A DNA stretch of 64,000 nt, taken from JABURQ01 sp029243145. Its GTDB lineage: Bacteria > Planctomycetota > Planctomycetia > Planctomycetales > Planctomycetaceae. The position numbers and the translations under genes are program-made. Shown in pieces: positions 43,337 through 53,622 of the stretch. Every line of letters begins with the position of its first letter. The stretch's first letter is position 1. The stretch is taken from the NCBI GenBank assembly GCA_965660145.1, contig CBFHYX010000005.1, forward strand, positions 186,001 through 250,000, read 5' to 3'. The notes below the pieces were generated by a model. It ran no database searches. It was given only the letters and a program-made list of their open reading frames with translations, and had not been told where the DNA came from.

Positions 43337-44179
43337 ATGCCGTCCCTGAAATCGAATGTTCTGCTATTGATTGCCGGCTTGCTGATTGTCAACACAGTCT
43401 CTGCCGAATCAACATCCAACACTTGGCTCACTGACTACGAAGCCGCCATGAAAACGGCTCGTGAAACACAAAAGCCGGTCCTCCTCCATTTTCACGCCAT
43501 CTGGTGTGGGCCTTGCCGATCTATGGAACAGCAAGTGCTGCACACTCCCGAAATCAAACAACTGCTGGGCGAAAATGTCATCGGCGTGAAAATCGACAGT
43601 GACAAGAATCCTGCCATCATCAAACGATTTGGCATCGGTGCATTACCGAGCGATCTCGTCATCGATCCCAGTGGCAAGGTTCTCTACCGAGGCTCTGGTT
43701 TCAAATCCAAAAACAGTTACCTCCGTGTGGTCACAACATCGGCAGACAAGTTTGTTCCCAAGCAACTCGAAATGACGGTGGCTCCGACCGAACCGACCGT
43801 TGAAGAAGATCAACCAGTCCTACTCGGACTCGACGGATTCAGCCCGGTGGTCTTGCTCAAAGAACGACGCTGGGTGGAAGGAAACGAGACTTTCCTCGCA
43901 GAGCACAAAGGGATGATCTATCACCTGCAAACAGCAGAGGAAAAACAAGTCTTCGAATCAGCCCCCGAGCGCTATACTCCTCAATTGCTCGAATGCGATC
44001 CTGTTGAAATGTATTTCGCTGATAAAGCCGTCCGTGGCTCCACACAATATGGCGCTTACTTTGACGGCAAACTATTTCTCTTCCAGAATCACGATAATCG
44101 TGAGACCTTTAAGAAAAGCCCTTTGAAGTTCACTGCCACTCGCCACGTATTCAAGACCTCAGACATCGTCTTGCAGTAA
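43337..44179 (+). CDS. Exported thioredoxin-fold protein with YHS-like C-terminal part
   Basis: Signal peptide about residues 1-22, then a thioredoxin domain with WCGPC near residue 55 and GIGALPSDLVIDPSGKV including the cis-Pro. The second half has two similar segments (EHKGMIYHLQTAEEKQVFESAPERYTP and YFDGKLFLFQNHDNRETFKKSPLKF) that look like YHS-type modules. It is probably a periplasmic disulfide or thiol-handling protein. The stop abuts that of the convergent amidohydrolase without a gap. Confidence 0.87.
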   Translation: MPSLKSNVLLLIAGLLIVNTVSAESTSNTWLTDYEAAMKTARETQKPVLLHFHAIWCGPCRSMEQQVLHTPEIKQLLGENVIGVKIDSDKNPAIIKRFGIGALPSDLVIDPSGKVLYRGSGFKSKNSYLRVVTTSADKFVPKQLEMTVAPTEPTVEEDQPVLLGLDGFSPVVLLKERRWVEGNETFLAEHKGMIYHLQTAEEKQVFESAPERYTPQLLECDPVEMYFADKAVRGSTQYGAYFDGKLFLFQNHDNRETFKKSPLKFTATRHVFKTSDIVLQ

Positions 44180-47100
44180 TCATTGGACAACAATGTCTGA
44201 AACGGCTTCTTCGACAGTCGGCTGCAATCGCTGACGATAGCGTTCGTAGAATTTCGTTTGTCGAGATTCTGGCCGATAGGGTTGGCCGTCAATAAATACA
44301 CCATGGATCTGTGCGGTGTGTTGCAACGGCGATCCATCCGTAACAATCAACGTTGCCCGCTTGCCCACATCGAGCGAACCAAGTTCCTGATCGAGTCCCA
44401 GTATTTCCGCGGCAGACAACGTCACCGCTCGCAAGCCAATCTCGGAAGGAAGACCGAACGCAACGGCTCTAGCCGCTTCGAATGGAGCATTCCGCGAGTT
44501 GGAGGCATCATCAGAACGGATACAGAATCGAACTCCTGCCGCATGTAATCGTCCTGCATTGGCATACGGAGCATCATACGGATCCCAACTTTCCAAAGGA
44601 CGTTCCATCACCGGCCCGAGAATCACGGGAATGTCCCGTTTCCTCAACTCCTCAGCGACTTTCCAAGCGTCTCCCGCGCCTCCCAAAATCAATTTCAACT
44701 GATGTTCTTCAGCGAAGGTGACGGCCTCCACGATTTCTTTGCGAGCGTGAGCTTCAATGAGGACCGGTTTTTCTCCAGCCAGATAAGGAAGCATCGCTTC
44801 ATAACGCGGATCTTTCAGTATTGCCTGTTCTTTTTTGAGTGCCGTGACTTTGGCATCACGGTAAACTTCTGCTTCCGCAAAAAAGTCGTTTAATGATTCA
44901 ATCTTCTTTTCATTTTCTCCTCGCGGCCAATTGATTCGCAGGGCGGCTTCCAGATCGATTGTCATCTGAGGAGTCGTCCAACCGTGTAATTTGATCAACG
45001 ATGCCTGCCCGCTGATCAAGCCCGATTTGGGCTGTGCAAGAATCGTCGTAATTCCTCCTGCCCGAGAGACGGGGATCAGTTCGGAATCGGGATTGATTCC
45101 CACACCGGCGCGAAGGTCGGCTTGAAAATCTCCCGATTCGGAATAGTCGGACGTTTCTTTCACGCGACCGATTTCCGTAAGTCCCAAGGTCGTACCGGCA
45201 TCAATCAATCCGGGATAGACATGCAGCCCATTCAGATCGATTACTTTCGCGCCGACCTCTTGATAATCGACCTCAGCTCCCAAAGCAGTAATTTTTCCGT
45301 CTTCGATGATGAGCGTGCCCTTGGCGATGTCAGGTCCGCTCACCGGATGTAGATGAGCATTCAACAAAACGTATTTACCCGATTCACTGGAAAGGAGGTC
45401 CAAAGGAGCAGGGCGTTCTTCCGCAGAAAGTATTTTGATGGGAGTGAGAGGTTCGGCTTTCTCATCGACTTCGGGCAGAACGGCTGTCGAGGCTTGTGCG
45501 CGATCAAAGTAGATATCCCCCTCGATCACCGTCATGTCACACCGAGCAAAAGCATGGAAGGGATGGGCGTTAAAGATCGCGAGATCTCCATCCTTACCGA
45601 CTTCGAGTGTTCCAATCCGATCTTCGATTCCGAGTTCGCGAGCTGAGTTGCGAGTGATGGCCTGCAAGGCGGCCGCTTCCGGCATGTTCCCATAGCGGAT
45701 CGTCTTGGCTGCCTCTTTGGTCATATGACGAATCAGTTCGGCATCATCACTTTTAATCACAGAGTTGATGCCGGCCTCATTCAGTAACGCCGCGTTCTGA
45801 GGAATGGCGTCATACGCTTCCACCTTGTAGGCCCACCAGTCTGCAAATGTACTGCAACTGGCGCCGTGCTCTTTGATCTCGGGCGCAATTTTGTAACCTT
45901 CCAACACATGCTGTAATGACCAGACGCGAATTCCCAAGTCAGAAGCCACTCTCAACAACATCAGTATTTCATCGGCTCGGTAACAATGGCTGTGAATAAA
46001 CTTTTCGTGATTAACGATGTCCGCTAATGCTTCGAGACGGTAATCACGTCGTGGAGGAAGTAGCGAGTCTGGATTCTCAGAATCTTTCCGCAGTTTCTCA
46101 AATCCCATCCAACGTCGTCGATAATCAATCGCTTCCAGAAAGGCACGTTCGAGAGTCGCTTCAACGCCGAGCCGAGTATTAGGAAATCGTGAAGTATTGG
46201 CTTTGACATTTTCTCCCAAGGCAAACTTCACACCTTGCGGATTATCTTGCAGCAAATGTTCTTCTGCGGATTTTCCAAACTTGAGTTTGACCACACCGTC
46301 CTGTCCACCGATCACATTGGCAGAACCATGGAGTAACCGAGCGGTGGTCACACCTCCCGCCAATGCACGATACTCGGCCAGATCATCCGTGCGAACCACA
46401 TCTTCGATACTCACTTCGGGAACAATCGAAAGTGTTGACTCATTGACGCCTCCCGAAATCATGATGTGGCTGTGTGTATCAATGATTCCCGGAATGATGC
46501 ATTTGCCACTGGCATCAATAACAGTCATTCCTTCATCCGCGTTCAATTCTTTTCCAATCCCGGCAATTTTCCCGTCACGAATCAGTATCGAAGCATCTTC
46601 CAGAACGTCGCCGGTACCAGTCATGATTGTTGCATGAGTGATTAGCAAATTGCCTTTCAAGTCGCGTTGCATTCGGATTCGGTCAGCATGAGTCTCCGTC
46701 GGTAAAGCAGTCGAATCCGCGGGATCGTCTGCAGGAATTTCCAAGGTCAACTGAACCGGATTCTTCTCGGTCGCCGAAGGTTCGACGGGCTTACGCTTTG
46801 CCGTCCAATCACTCGGCTTACCGAAGGGAGGCGTGAGAGTCCCCGACATATCGTCTTCTTTAACGGTTCCCGAGAATTTCAAAATCAACTCTCTCGCACC
46901 GGCACCAATCACAACATTCCAGCTCACCTTCTCGGCGTCGATCTTCCCCGAATCGAGACGACCGTCTCCTTGCTCGCTGCGGAACAAGCCGTTGAGTTTG
47001 CTTCCATCCTGCGTGAACTCAATGGAAGCCGCTGTTTCCGCAGAATCATTTTGCAGGAGAAAGTTCCACGTCCCGGCGATTTTCTGTGAAGAGGATGATC

Positions 47101-48514
47101 CGTTTGCGTCTTCGCTTTTCCAAGGCTTCAATTCTGTTTCGATTTCCTGTTGCCGACCATCGACAAAGACACGAGCAATTTTGGTTTGAGCTACAAACAA
47201 CGGACCGTTCGCAACAACCAGATGAGACAGAAAACCCGGTTCAATCTTCCCCAGACGCGGCAAATCGAGGATCTCTGCTGGCGAAGTCGTCAGCGCGGCA
47301 AGTGCCTCATCAGTCGACAATCCGTGCTTGACGGCAGTTCTCATCGCAGGAAGCAGTTTGTCAGGATCATCGAGCCCAGTCGAACCGACGGCCCAAGAAA
47401 TCCCGTCCTTATTCAATCGCGAAAACAACTCCACACGTTCTTTCCAGTGATCGAGTTTTTCCTGTTGAACAGTGAGCGGGTCTTTAAGCTCCGCCTGAAA
47501 CTCTTCTGCGTTCTCGTCAATTTCGATTTTGGGTTCATCACCATAATCGAGGGAGACAATCAATGTGGCTTCAGCCTCTTTGAGTTCCTCAACGGTCTTC
47601 CACGCATCACTCACACCCATTAGAATTGGTTTCCCGGGGAGTTTGTGTTTTTGATGGAACTGAATTGTTCGGAGAATATCATCGCGAGAGTCTGTCTGCC
47701 ACAATGCAGGAAGCTCGGAACGATCAACTTGGTTTAGTAATTCCCAAGTCACGTCATCAGCCGGCCGAGACACTCGCTCCCCTGCGGCATATAACTTCTG
47801 ATGAAGGGCATAGCGTCGAGCATCGCTGACCGCTTGCCTCAAATGGGCGGTCGTCCCCATTAAGGTCGCTGGATAAATACTGCCGCCGGGAGCAAAAAGC
47901 CGAAAGGTGAGACCGGCAGATTCTGTCAATTGCACTTCGCGTAACGGCGCATCTCGCAAGGCGATGATTGTTGATTGTCCGCTACTCACCCGCCCTTGAG
48001 GAACGACATGCGCGATGGTGAATCCGTGGGAAGTCAACTTTTTCAAGTGCTTCTCATCCCGCACCAATATCTCACTGGCCATCAGCTCTGGTGATAGTTG
48101 GTGACGATGATCCTCACGAGTCGCCGCCAAGGCATAGCGTTCAAATTCAGCTTTACGCTCTTCAGGTTTCGGAAATTTGATTTCTGTCGGCAACAATGAT
48201 CGACAGCGAGCATCAATCAGGCCTGCATAGAGGTAAAACCCCGTCAAATCGAGTGACTTCACACCGGGAGGCGGTTTGATCTCTGGACCGATGCTCTGAA
48301 TGAGATCTCCGACGATCAATACATCCGCGACAACTGGCTTCGCCCCCGGCTTAGAAATCACCGTGGCACCTTTGAGCAACCAGCCAGTCTGCTCAAAACC
48401 CGAAGTGACCGACTGCCCGACCGTCTCATGTTGTGAGCTGGAACAAACCAAAGCAGCCAGCAATATGACCGCCACGAATCGTAAAATGTTATGAAACGAG
48501 CTAGTTTTGAGCAT
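44180..48514 (-). CDS. Giant exported protein with three amidohydrolase domains
   Basis: The 1444-residue product has a signal peptide (about 1-34) and three amidohydrolase-like units: about 45-470, 620-1030 and 1050-1425. A beta-rich linker (about 490-600, GTWNFLLQNDSAETAASIEF) separates the first two. Only the middle one keeps the metal motif (PGIIDTHSHI near 681) and further His (FIHSHCYRADE). The first (YAGLIDARCR) and third (YPGLIDAGTT) have lost it but keep the late SDDA and VGK-ADL type signatures. One active unit with two structural ones is the simplest reading. The substrate is unknown; imidazolonepropionase- or dipeptidase-like enzymes are relatives. Confidence 0.92.
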   Translation of the reverse strand: MLKTSSFHNILRFVAVILLAALVCSSSQHETVGQSVTSGFEQTGWLLKGATVISKPGAKPVVADVLIVGDLIQSIGPEIKPPPGVKSLDLTGFYLYAGLIDARCRSLLPTEIKFPKPEERKAEFERYALAATREDHRHQLSPELMASEILVRDEKHLKKLTSHGFTIAHVVPQGRVSSGQSTIIALRDAPLREVQLTESAGLTFRLFAPGGSIYPATLMGTTAHLRQAVSDARRYALHQKLYAAGERVSRPADDVTWELLNQVDRSELPALWQTDSRDDILRTIQFHQKHKLPGKPILMGVSDAWKTVEELKEAEATLIVSLDYGDEPKIEIDENAEEFQAELKDPLTVQQEKLDHWKERVELFSRLNKDGISWAVGSTGLDDPDKLLPAMRTAVKHGLSTDEALAALTTSPAEILDLPRLGKIEPGFLSHLVVANGPLFVAQTKIARVFVDGRQQEIETELKPWKSEDANGSSSSQKIAGTWNFLLQNDSAETAASIEFTQDGSKLNGLFRSEQGDGRLDSGKIDAEKVSWNVVIGAGARELILKFSGTVKEDDMSGTLTPPFGKPSDWTAKRKPVEPSATEKNPVQLTLEIPADDPADSTALPTETHADRIRMQRDLKGNLLITHATIMTGTGDVLEDASILIRDGKIAGIGKELNADEGMTVIDASGKCIIPGIIDTHSHIMISGGVNESTLSIVPEVSIEDVVRTDDLAEYRALAGGVTTARLLHGSANVIGGQDGVVKLKFGKSAEEHLLQDNPQGVKFALGENVKANTSRFPNTRLGVEATLERAFLEAIDYRRRWMGFEKLRKDSENPDSLLPPRRDYRLEALADIVNHEKFIHSHCYRADEILMLLRVASDLGIRVWSLQHVLEGYKIAPEIKEHGASCSTFADWWAYKVEAYDAIPQNAALLNEAGINSVIKSDDAELIRHMTKEAAKTIRYGNMPEAAALQAITRNSARELGIEDRIGTLEVGKDGDLAIFNAHPFHAFARCDMTVIEGDIYFDRAQASTAVLPEVDEKAEPLTPIKILSAEERPAPLDLLSSESGKYVLLNAHLHPVSGPDIAKGTLIIEDGKITALGAEVDYQEVGAKVIDLNGLHVYPGLIDAGTTLGLTEIGRVKETSDYSESGDFQADLRAGVGINPDSELIPVSRAGGITTILAQPKSGLISGQASLIKLHGWTTPQMTIDLEAALRINWPRGENEKKIESLNDFFAEAEVYRDAKVTALKKEQAILKDPRYEAMLPYLAGEKPVLIEAHARKEIVEAVTFAEEHQLKLILGGAGDAWKVAEELRKRDIPVILGPVMERPLESWDPYDAPYANAGRLHAAGVRFCIRSDDASNSRNAPFEAARAVAFGLPSEIGLRAVTLSAAEILGLDQELGSLDVGKRATLIVTDGSPLQHTAQIHGVFIDGQPYRPESRQTKFYERYRQRLQPTVEEAVSDIVVQ

Positions 48515-49375
48515 GAATCAATCCAAAAAAGAGTTTCTGAGCGAGGGAGTATCCAAATTTCTGGGCCTCTCCACAATTTCCTTCGCGCGTTAAGATTCGT
48601 CCTATTGTGCTGAGTTCTGGTAGTTTATGACAACTAGGTAGACCTGTTTTCCGCAGTTCTCAAGAAAATCAGGGCAGGAGAAGTCTATCTGCAACGACTA
48701 GGTTTCTCTGAGAAAAGAGCTGAATGGAATTGACAATGAATGCCGAAGAGATAATATATTAGTAACTTAGGTACTCTTTACCTGAGCCACTTCACCCATT
48801 ACGGGTGTTCTCCTGGTGTTCATGACCAGCGGGAATCCAAAGCCGACAGACAGTCGTTTGGTCAAGTTGCTTGTTTTCTGGCTTATCAGCAATAAGCCGG
48901 ATCTTTGTTTCCACTTTGGTGGAGAACATGGCGGGGACTACTTTCCTGTCTACTTCCGCCGTGGAGAATTGATTCACTACGAGTCAGTGAATATCTCGCA
49001 AGCAACAAGACTTGTGTGCAATTGACCGAACAGTCAATTGTGAATCCGGAAGTCGAACACTCTTCAATGTTGAATTGTTGAGCCTGCAGAGTCTTCCAAT
49101 TTTGCGTTACCTAAGAAGGTACGCTGACATCACCGACATCGGAAATGTCGGGCCGAACCCTCCGGTTTGGTGAAATCTGAGACCCGAAAGTGGATTGCAT
49201 TCGTTCTGCAACCCTTCGACATTTCTCTTAACTAACAGGTTAGACGCCTCAGTGACGAAACAGACGGCCCAATTTGGCAATCCGCTCACTGCTCTCTCGA
49301 CAGAAGGGGTGATGATTTGCAACATCGCCGCCCCACAGGCGCCCTCTCTAGAAACCTCCATCGCTGGAACCATCC
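48515..49375. other. Long gap upstream of rho
   Basis: A promoter lies at 48730-48757, so most of this would be a rho leader of about 600 bases. Short frames at 48816-49025 and on the other strand (48792-48977) are not recognisable. Nothing else is seen. Confidence 0.55.
48730..48757 (+). promoter_or_regulatory. Sigma-70-type promoter, probably of rho
   Basis: TTGACA (48730-48735), a 16-base spacer and TAATAT (48752-48757). The next substantial gene on this strand is rho, 620 bases on. Confidence 0.6.
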
Positions 49376-51109
49376 ATGGCTGATTCAAACACAGACGAGA
49401 CGACAGAAACCTCAAAACCCAAGCGCAAACGAGCCGCCAAGAAAAAAGTGGCTAAAAAAGAAACCGCCAAGAAAGATGTTGATATCATCTTCTCTGAAGA
49501 TGATGGCGGTACTGTCGCAAAGCCAAAACGCAAAAAACGAGCGGCCAAAAAAACCACTCGTAAGCCAGAGCCGGTTGCTGCAGAGGAGTCTGTTAGCATA
49601 CCCTCGAAGGATCAACAAGAATCCACATCGAACTCTGATTCCGATCAGCAAAGTGTGAATTCGCAGGAAAACGATTCGAACTCGAGTAGCCCCAGCGATG
49701 ACTCCAATGATCGCCAAGACAATAACCGCGGTCGTCGCAATCGTGGTCGGCGGCGCCGAGGTGGCAGTAATAATGGTGGTGCTAGTAACTCTGGCGGCGG
49801 TGGAAACAGCGGTGGCGGTAGTAACTCTGGTGGTGGAGGAAACAGCGGAGGCGGTAACCATCAGAATCGCGGTGGCAACCAAAATAACCGTGGAAATAGC
49901 GGAAACAACCGCGGTGGCAACAACAATCGCGGCGGCAACAACAATCGCGGCAAAGGTCGCCAGCGTCGATCAAATGTTGAGCCCAGCAGTACAGAAATCA
50001 TTGGACCTTACGAAGGTGTGTTGGAAATGCACCCCAAAGGTTACGGCTTCTTGAGAGCAGCCGACGCCAACTATAGCGCACAAGAGAGCGATCCGTTTGT
50101 CTCCAGTTCACTGATCGAAAAATACAAACTTCGCGAAGGTCTCAAAATTGACGGAGAAGTCGGCCCCGGCAGTCGTGGACAAGGCCCCCGTTTGAAAACC
50201 GTCGAAAAGATCGACGATCGGACCCCCGAAGAATACGAACAGATCAAGTCGTTTGAAGAACTGACAGCGATCAGTCCCAACGAACAAGTGATGCTCGAAA
50301 CGGGACCTTTACCGATCACAACTCGCGTGGTCGATCTGCTCACACCGATCGGTAAAGGACAACGCGCACTGATTGTCGCACCTCCTCGAACCGGTAAAAC
50401 CATGTTGCTGCAAGATATGGCTCACGCCATCAGCATCAACCACCCGGAAATCCACCTGATCGTTTTGCTGATCGACGAACGACCGGAAGAAGTGACCGAG
50501 ATGCGTCGCAACGTCAAAGGGGAAGTGATTGCTTCCTCGATGGACCGCGATGTGGAAAGTCATGTCCGCATCAGTCAGTTGATCTTCGAACGCGGTAAAC
50601 GGATTGCCGAATCGGGTAAAGATGTCCTCATCCTGCTCGACTCGATCACACGGACCGCCCGTGCCTTCAACAAATGGGTCGGTAACTCTGGCCGTACACA
50701 AACTGGTGGTCTCGACATTCGTGCTCTCGACATTCCAAAGAAACTGTTCGGTACAGCCCGCCGCTTTGAAGAAGGTGGCTCTCTGACAGTCGTGGGGACG
50801 GCATTGATCGAAACGGGAAGTCGTGCCGACGATGCAATCTTCCAGGAATTCAAAGGAACCGGTAACATGGAACTGGTCCTGAATCGCGATCTTGCCGATC
50901 GTCGAATCTGGCCCGCAATTGACATCAGCCTTTCAGGAACCCGCCGTGAGGAATTGATTCTCTCGCCGGAAAATCTGGACGGAGCGACGATGCTTCGTCG
51001 TTCATTGGTCTCGATGAACCCGGTTGAAGCGATGGAACAATTAACCAAAATTCTCCATAAATATCCGACCAACAGAGAGTTTTTGGAACGGGTCAAAGCG
51101 ATTCTGTAA
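49376..51109 (+). CDS. rho: Transcription termination factor Rho with RGG/Asn-Gly-rich N-terminal region
   Basis: Hexameric RNA helicase that ends transcription. Of 577 residues the first 200 are low-complexity: Lys/Ala-rich, then acidic Ser-rich, then Gly/Asn/Arg-rich (RGRRNRGRRRRGG, NNRGGNNNRGG). The RNA-binding domain follows (YEGVLEMHPKGYGFLRAADANY), then Walker A PPRTGKT near 338, VLLIDERPEEVTEM and SITRTARAFN. The catalytic core is of normal length. The insert-bearing N-terminus may bind RNA or drive condensate formation, as reported for some Rho proteins. Confidence 0.96.
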   Translation: MADSNTDETTETSKPKRKRAAKKKVAKKETAKKDVDIIFSEDDGGTVAKPKRKKRAAKKTTRKPEPVAAEESVSIPSKDQQESTSNSDSDQQSVNSQENDSNSSSPSDDSNDRQDNNRGRRNRGRRRRGGSNNGGASNSGGGGNSGGGSNSGGGGNSGGGNHQNRGGNQNNRGNSGNNRGGNNNRGGNNNRGKGRQRRSNVEPSSTEIIGPYEGVLEMHPKGYGFLRAADANYSAQESDPFVSSSLIEKYKLREGLKIDGEVGPGSRGQGPRLKTVEKIDDRTPEEYEQIKSFEELTAISPNEQVMLETGPLPITTRVVDLLTPIGKGQRALIVAPPRTGKTMLLQDMAHAISINHPEIHLIVLLIDERPEEVTEMRRNVKGEVIASSMDRDVESHVRISQLIFERGKRIAESGKDVLILLDSITRTARAFNKWVGNSGRTQTGGLDIRALDIPKKLFGTARRFEEGGSLTVVGTALIETGSRADDAIFQEFKGTGNMELVLNRDLADRRIWPAIDISLSGTRREELILSPENLDGATMLRRSLVSMNPVEAMEQLTKILHKYPTNREFLERVKAIL

Positions 51110-51223
51110 CGCGTTTTCCACATGGACGCAAAGAGATAACCTGTTTGGAAAAATGGTTTACCGGTCGGCCCTTTCCGCACGGGTTCCCTCAATCTCACCA
51201 ATGCTGATGGCAGGAAGTAGCAA

Positions 51224-53401
51224 ATGACGTACACAGCAGGCCAATTCTTGACGCGTCGCTGGCTGTCATTCGTGGCGGGTTGGATCGTCTTCTCGACCGT
51301 AGCGGCTTCTTTTGCAGCCGAGCCCGCTCGCTGGACGCTGAGCTATGACTCCGGATACCGCGATGAGCGTGGAGCCTATGCGGGTGGCAGCGAGATCATG
51401 CATATCGTGTCGCATCAAGGAAAACTATACGCGGCCAACGGGTATTGGATGGATGCGCATTGGGTCATTCCTCCTGAAGACATGAAGCAATCGGCCCAAG
51501 TGCTTCGTTTGGATTCGTCCGGTGGAACCTGGCAAGTCGATCTGGAAATGGGGAAGACGAACGGTTATGGCCTGCGTTACATGAAGGGCAACATCCTCAA
51601 GTCGGTGACGTTCACTTATGGCGCAGACGGCAAGCGGTTGCCTGAGCCGGTCAACCTGCTGGTCATGGCGGCGGGCGCGACGTTTGAGCGCGGCGGTTCG
51701 GTTTCGGCCTGGGTGCGAGATGATGAGAAGGAAACGTGGGATCACACCATCGTGCGACATGGAGCAAATGCCGGCGGCATTCGCTGGGTTCCGCGCGACA
51801 TGGAAGTCCATCGAGACAAGGTGACCGGTGTGGAGCGGCTCATTCTGTTGTTGGGTAATCCGGGCGTGGTTTCAGGCGTCTATGATCCTACGCTGCCGGG
51901 AAAAATTCGCTGGGAAACGATTCTGGAGTATCCCTTTCCGGAAGTTGGCAGCGTCAAGACGCGTCCGCTCGGCATCGTACAAGCCAATGGCTCGCTGTTG
52001 TTCTCCGTGGACGACGCCATCTTTCGTCGCAACGACGGTCCGCGTCCTGGTTACACCGAATTGTTGCGTCTGGCTGACGACGTCGATACCGATGTCGGCG
52101 GCATTCGCGGGCTGACAACCATCAAGAATCCCAACGGTCCCGGCGAGTCGGTTCTGTTTCTGTAGGCTCCGGGCGGACGTTCGACCAGCCAGGTGAAACG
52201 GCTCGATCCCGACGGCAAGGGCGGGTACACCACGCACGACGAAGCCAGCATGATGGACCTGATGAGGAAGCACCTGGATGCCGAAGTGACCTACACGTTG
52301 GGCGCGCACAACATGATGTATCCGATTCGCCACCCCAAGACGGGAGAACTGGTACACCTGATTGGTTTTCAAGGGAATCTCGCCGGCAAGAATCATCTGC
52401 TTTGGCCCGGCAGCCGGTTGTATGGCGGCGCGCTCTACGCCATCCGCCGAGCCGACCAGAGCTACTCGGTGCATGAAGTCAACAACGCCTATGCGCCGGG
52501 AAAACTAATGCTGGTTTCCCCGCGAGCGTTCTGCCTTTCCCCGTTTGGAGACGAGCAGCTCTTTATAGGCGGCCACGATTCCAGCAATCGCATTTCCGAC
52601 GACATGGCATGGATTTGTAAAGCACCGTTGGATGTCGCCCTGGGTTTGCGCGCGGGACTCGATGTGACCGAGAAGCGGCGTGAGTCCGTCCCGGAGGAAC
52701 GCCTGACAAAAGGTCCTATTTACGAACTGCGGATCTACAAAGCCAACGAACACCGATTCCAACATCTTATCACTCGCTTTCGTGACTATACCGATCGCAT
52801 CTTTGCCAGACACAACATGAAAGCACTGGGCTATTGGATCCCCACGGACGGCACGCCTCGCCAGAAACGGCGAATCGTTTATGTGCTGAAGCACCCCTCA
52901 CGGTATGAAGCCTACGCGAACTGGATTCACTTCACGAACGACCGCGAGTGGCAAAAAGTGTTGGACATGCCCGAATTTAGTGGCCTCCTGGCGGAGAAGC
53001 CGACCAGCATTTTCATGACCGAGACCGACTATTCGGAAAAGGTTGCCAGTGCGATCCAGCAGGCCGGCGGTGTGTATGAATTGCGGACGTACACTTGCAA
53101 CGAAGGCAAACTGGGCGCACTGAATGATCGCTTTCGCGACCACACCACTAGGCTATTTGGCAAAAACGGAATGAAGAACATCGGCTATTGGACGACGTTC
53201 GATCTGCCAGAGAGCCAAAACACATTGATCTACATGGTTCACCATGAAAGCCGCGAACAAGCGGACGCCAACTGGAAGTCGTTTCTCAGCGATCCCGCGT
53301 GGAAAAGAGTGGCCAGAGAATCTCAAAGAGACGGCAAGTTTCTGGCAAAACCGCCGGATCGCATTTACCTGAAATCGCTGGAGTTTTCGCCGCTCCGGTA
53401 G
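51224..53401 (+). pseudogene. Secreted protein with C-terminal NIPSNAP domains, interrupted by an in-frame TAG
   Basis: From ATG 51224 (AGGA eight bases upstream, signal peptide to about residue 36) a frame runs to TAG at 52163-52165 and continues in the same frame to 53401. The junction reads VLFL-stop-APGGRSTSQVKRLDPDG, which makes sense as one protein if the stop replaced Trp (TGG to TAG) at codon 314. The first part is a beta-propeller-like region; the last 230 residues are two NIPSNAP domains (YELRIYKANE, YELRTYTCNE). Read through, it would be 725 residues. Sequencing error, pseudogene and readthrough are all possible. An ATG at 52193 could start a shorter product. Confidence 0.8.
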
Positions 53402-53622
53402 CTGTTAGAGGATTCGCTTTAGAGGATTGATAGATGAATCGTGTACGTAGATGTGTCAGAAGAATGAGGGTGGATATAGGCGTATCGCCAACCGTTAACA
53501 TCCAGCATAGTGTTGCGGACCTTGGCGATCCACAGTTGGAGTTTTCCTGGCGTTAGACTACGTTCGCCGTGTCACGGCTTGAGTCTTGGAATCGGCTAAC
53601 CCAAACCAGTAGGTAACGAAAT

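Noticed and set aside
48792..49025. Short frames on both strands upstream of rho
   Set aside because: Neither has a recognisable domain or ribosome site; may simply be leader RNA.
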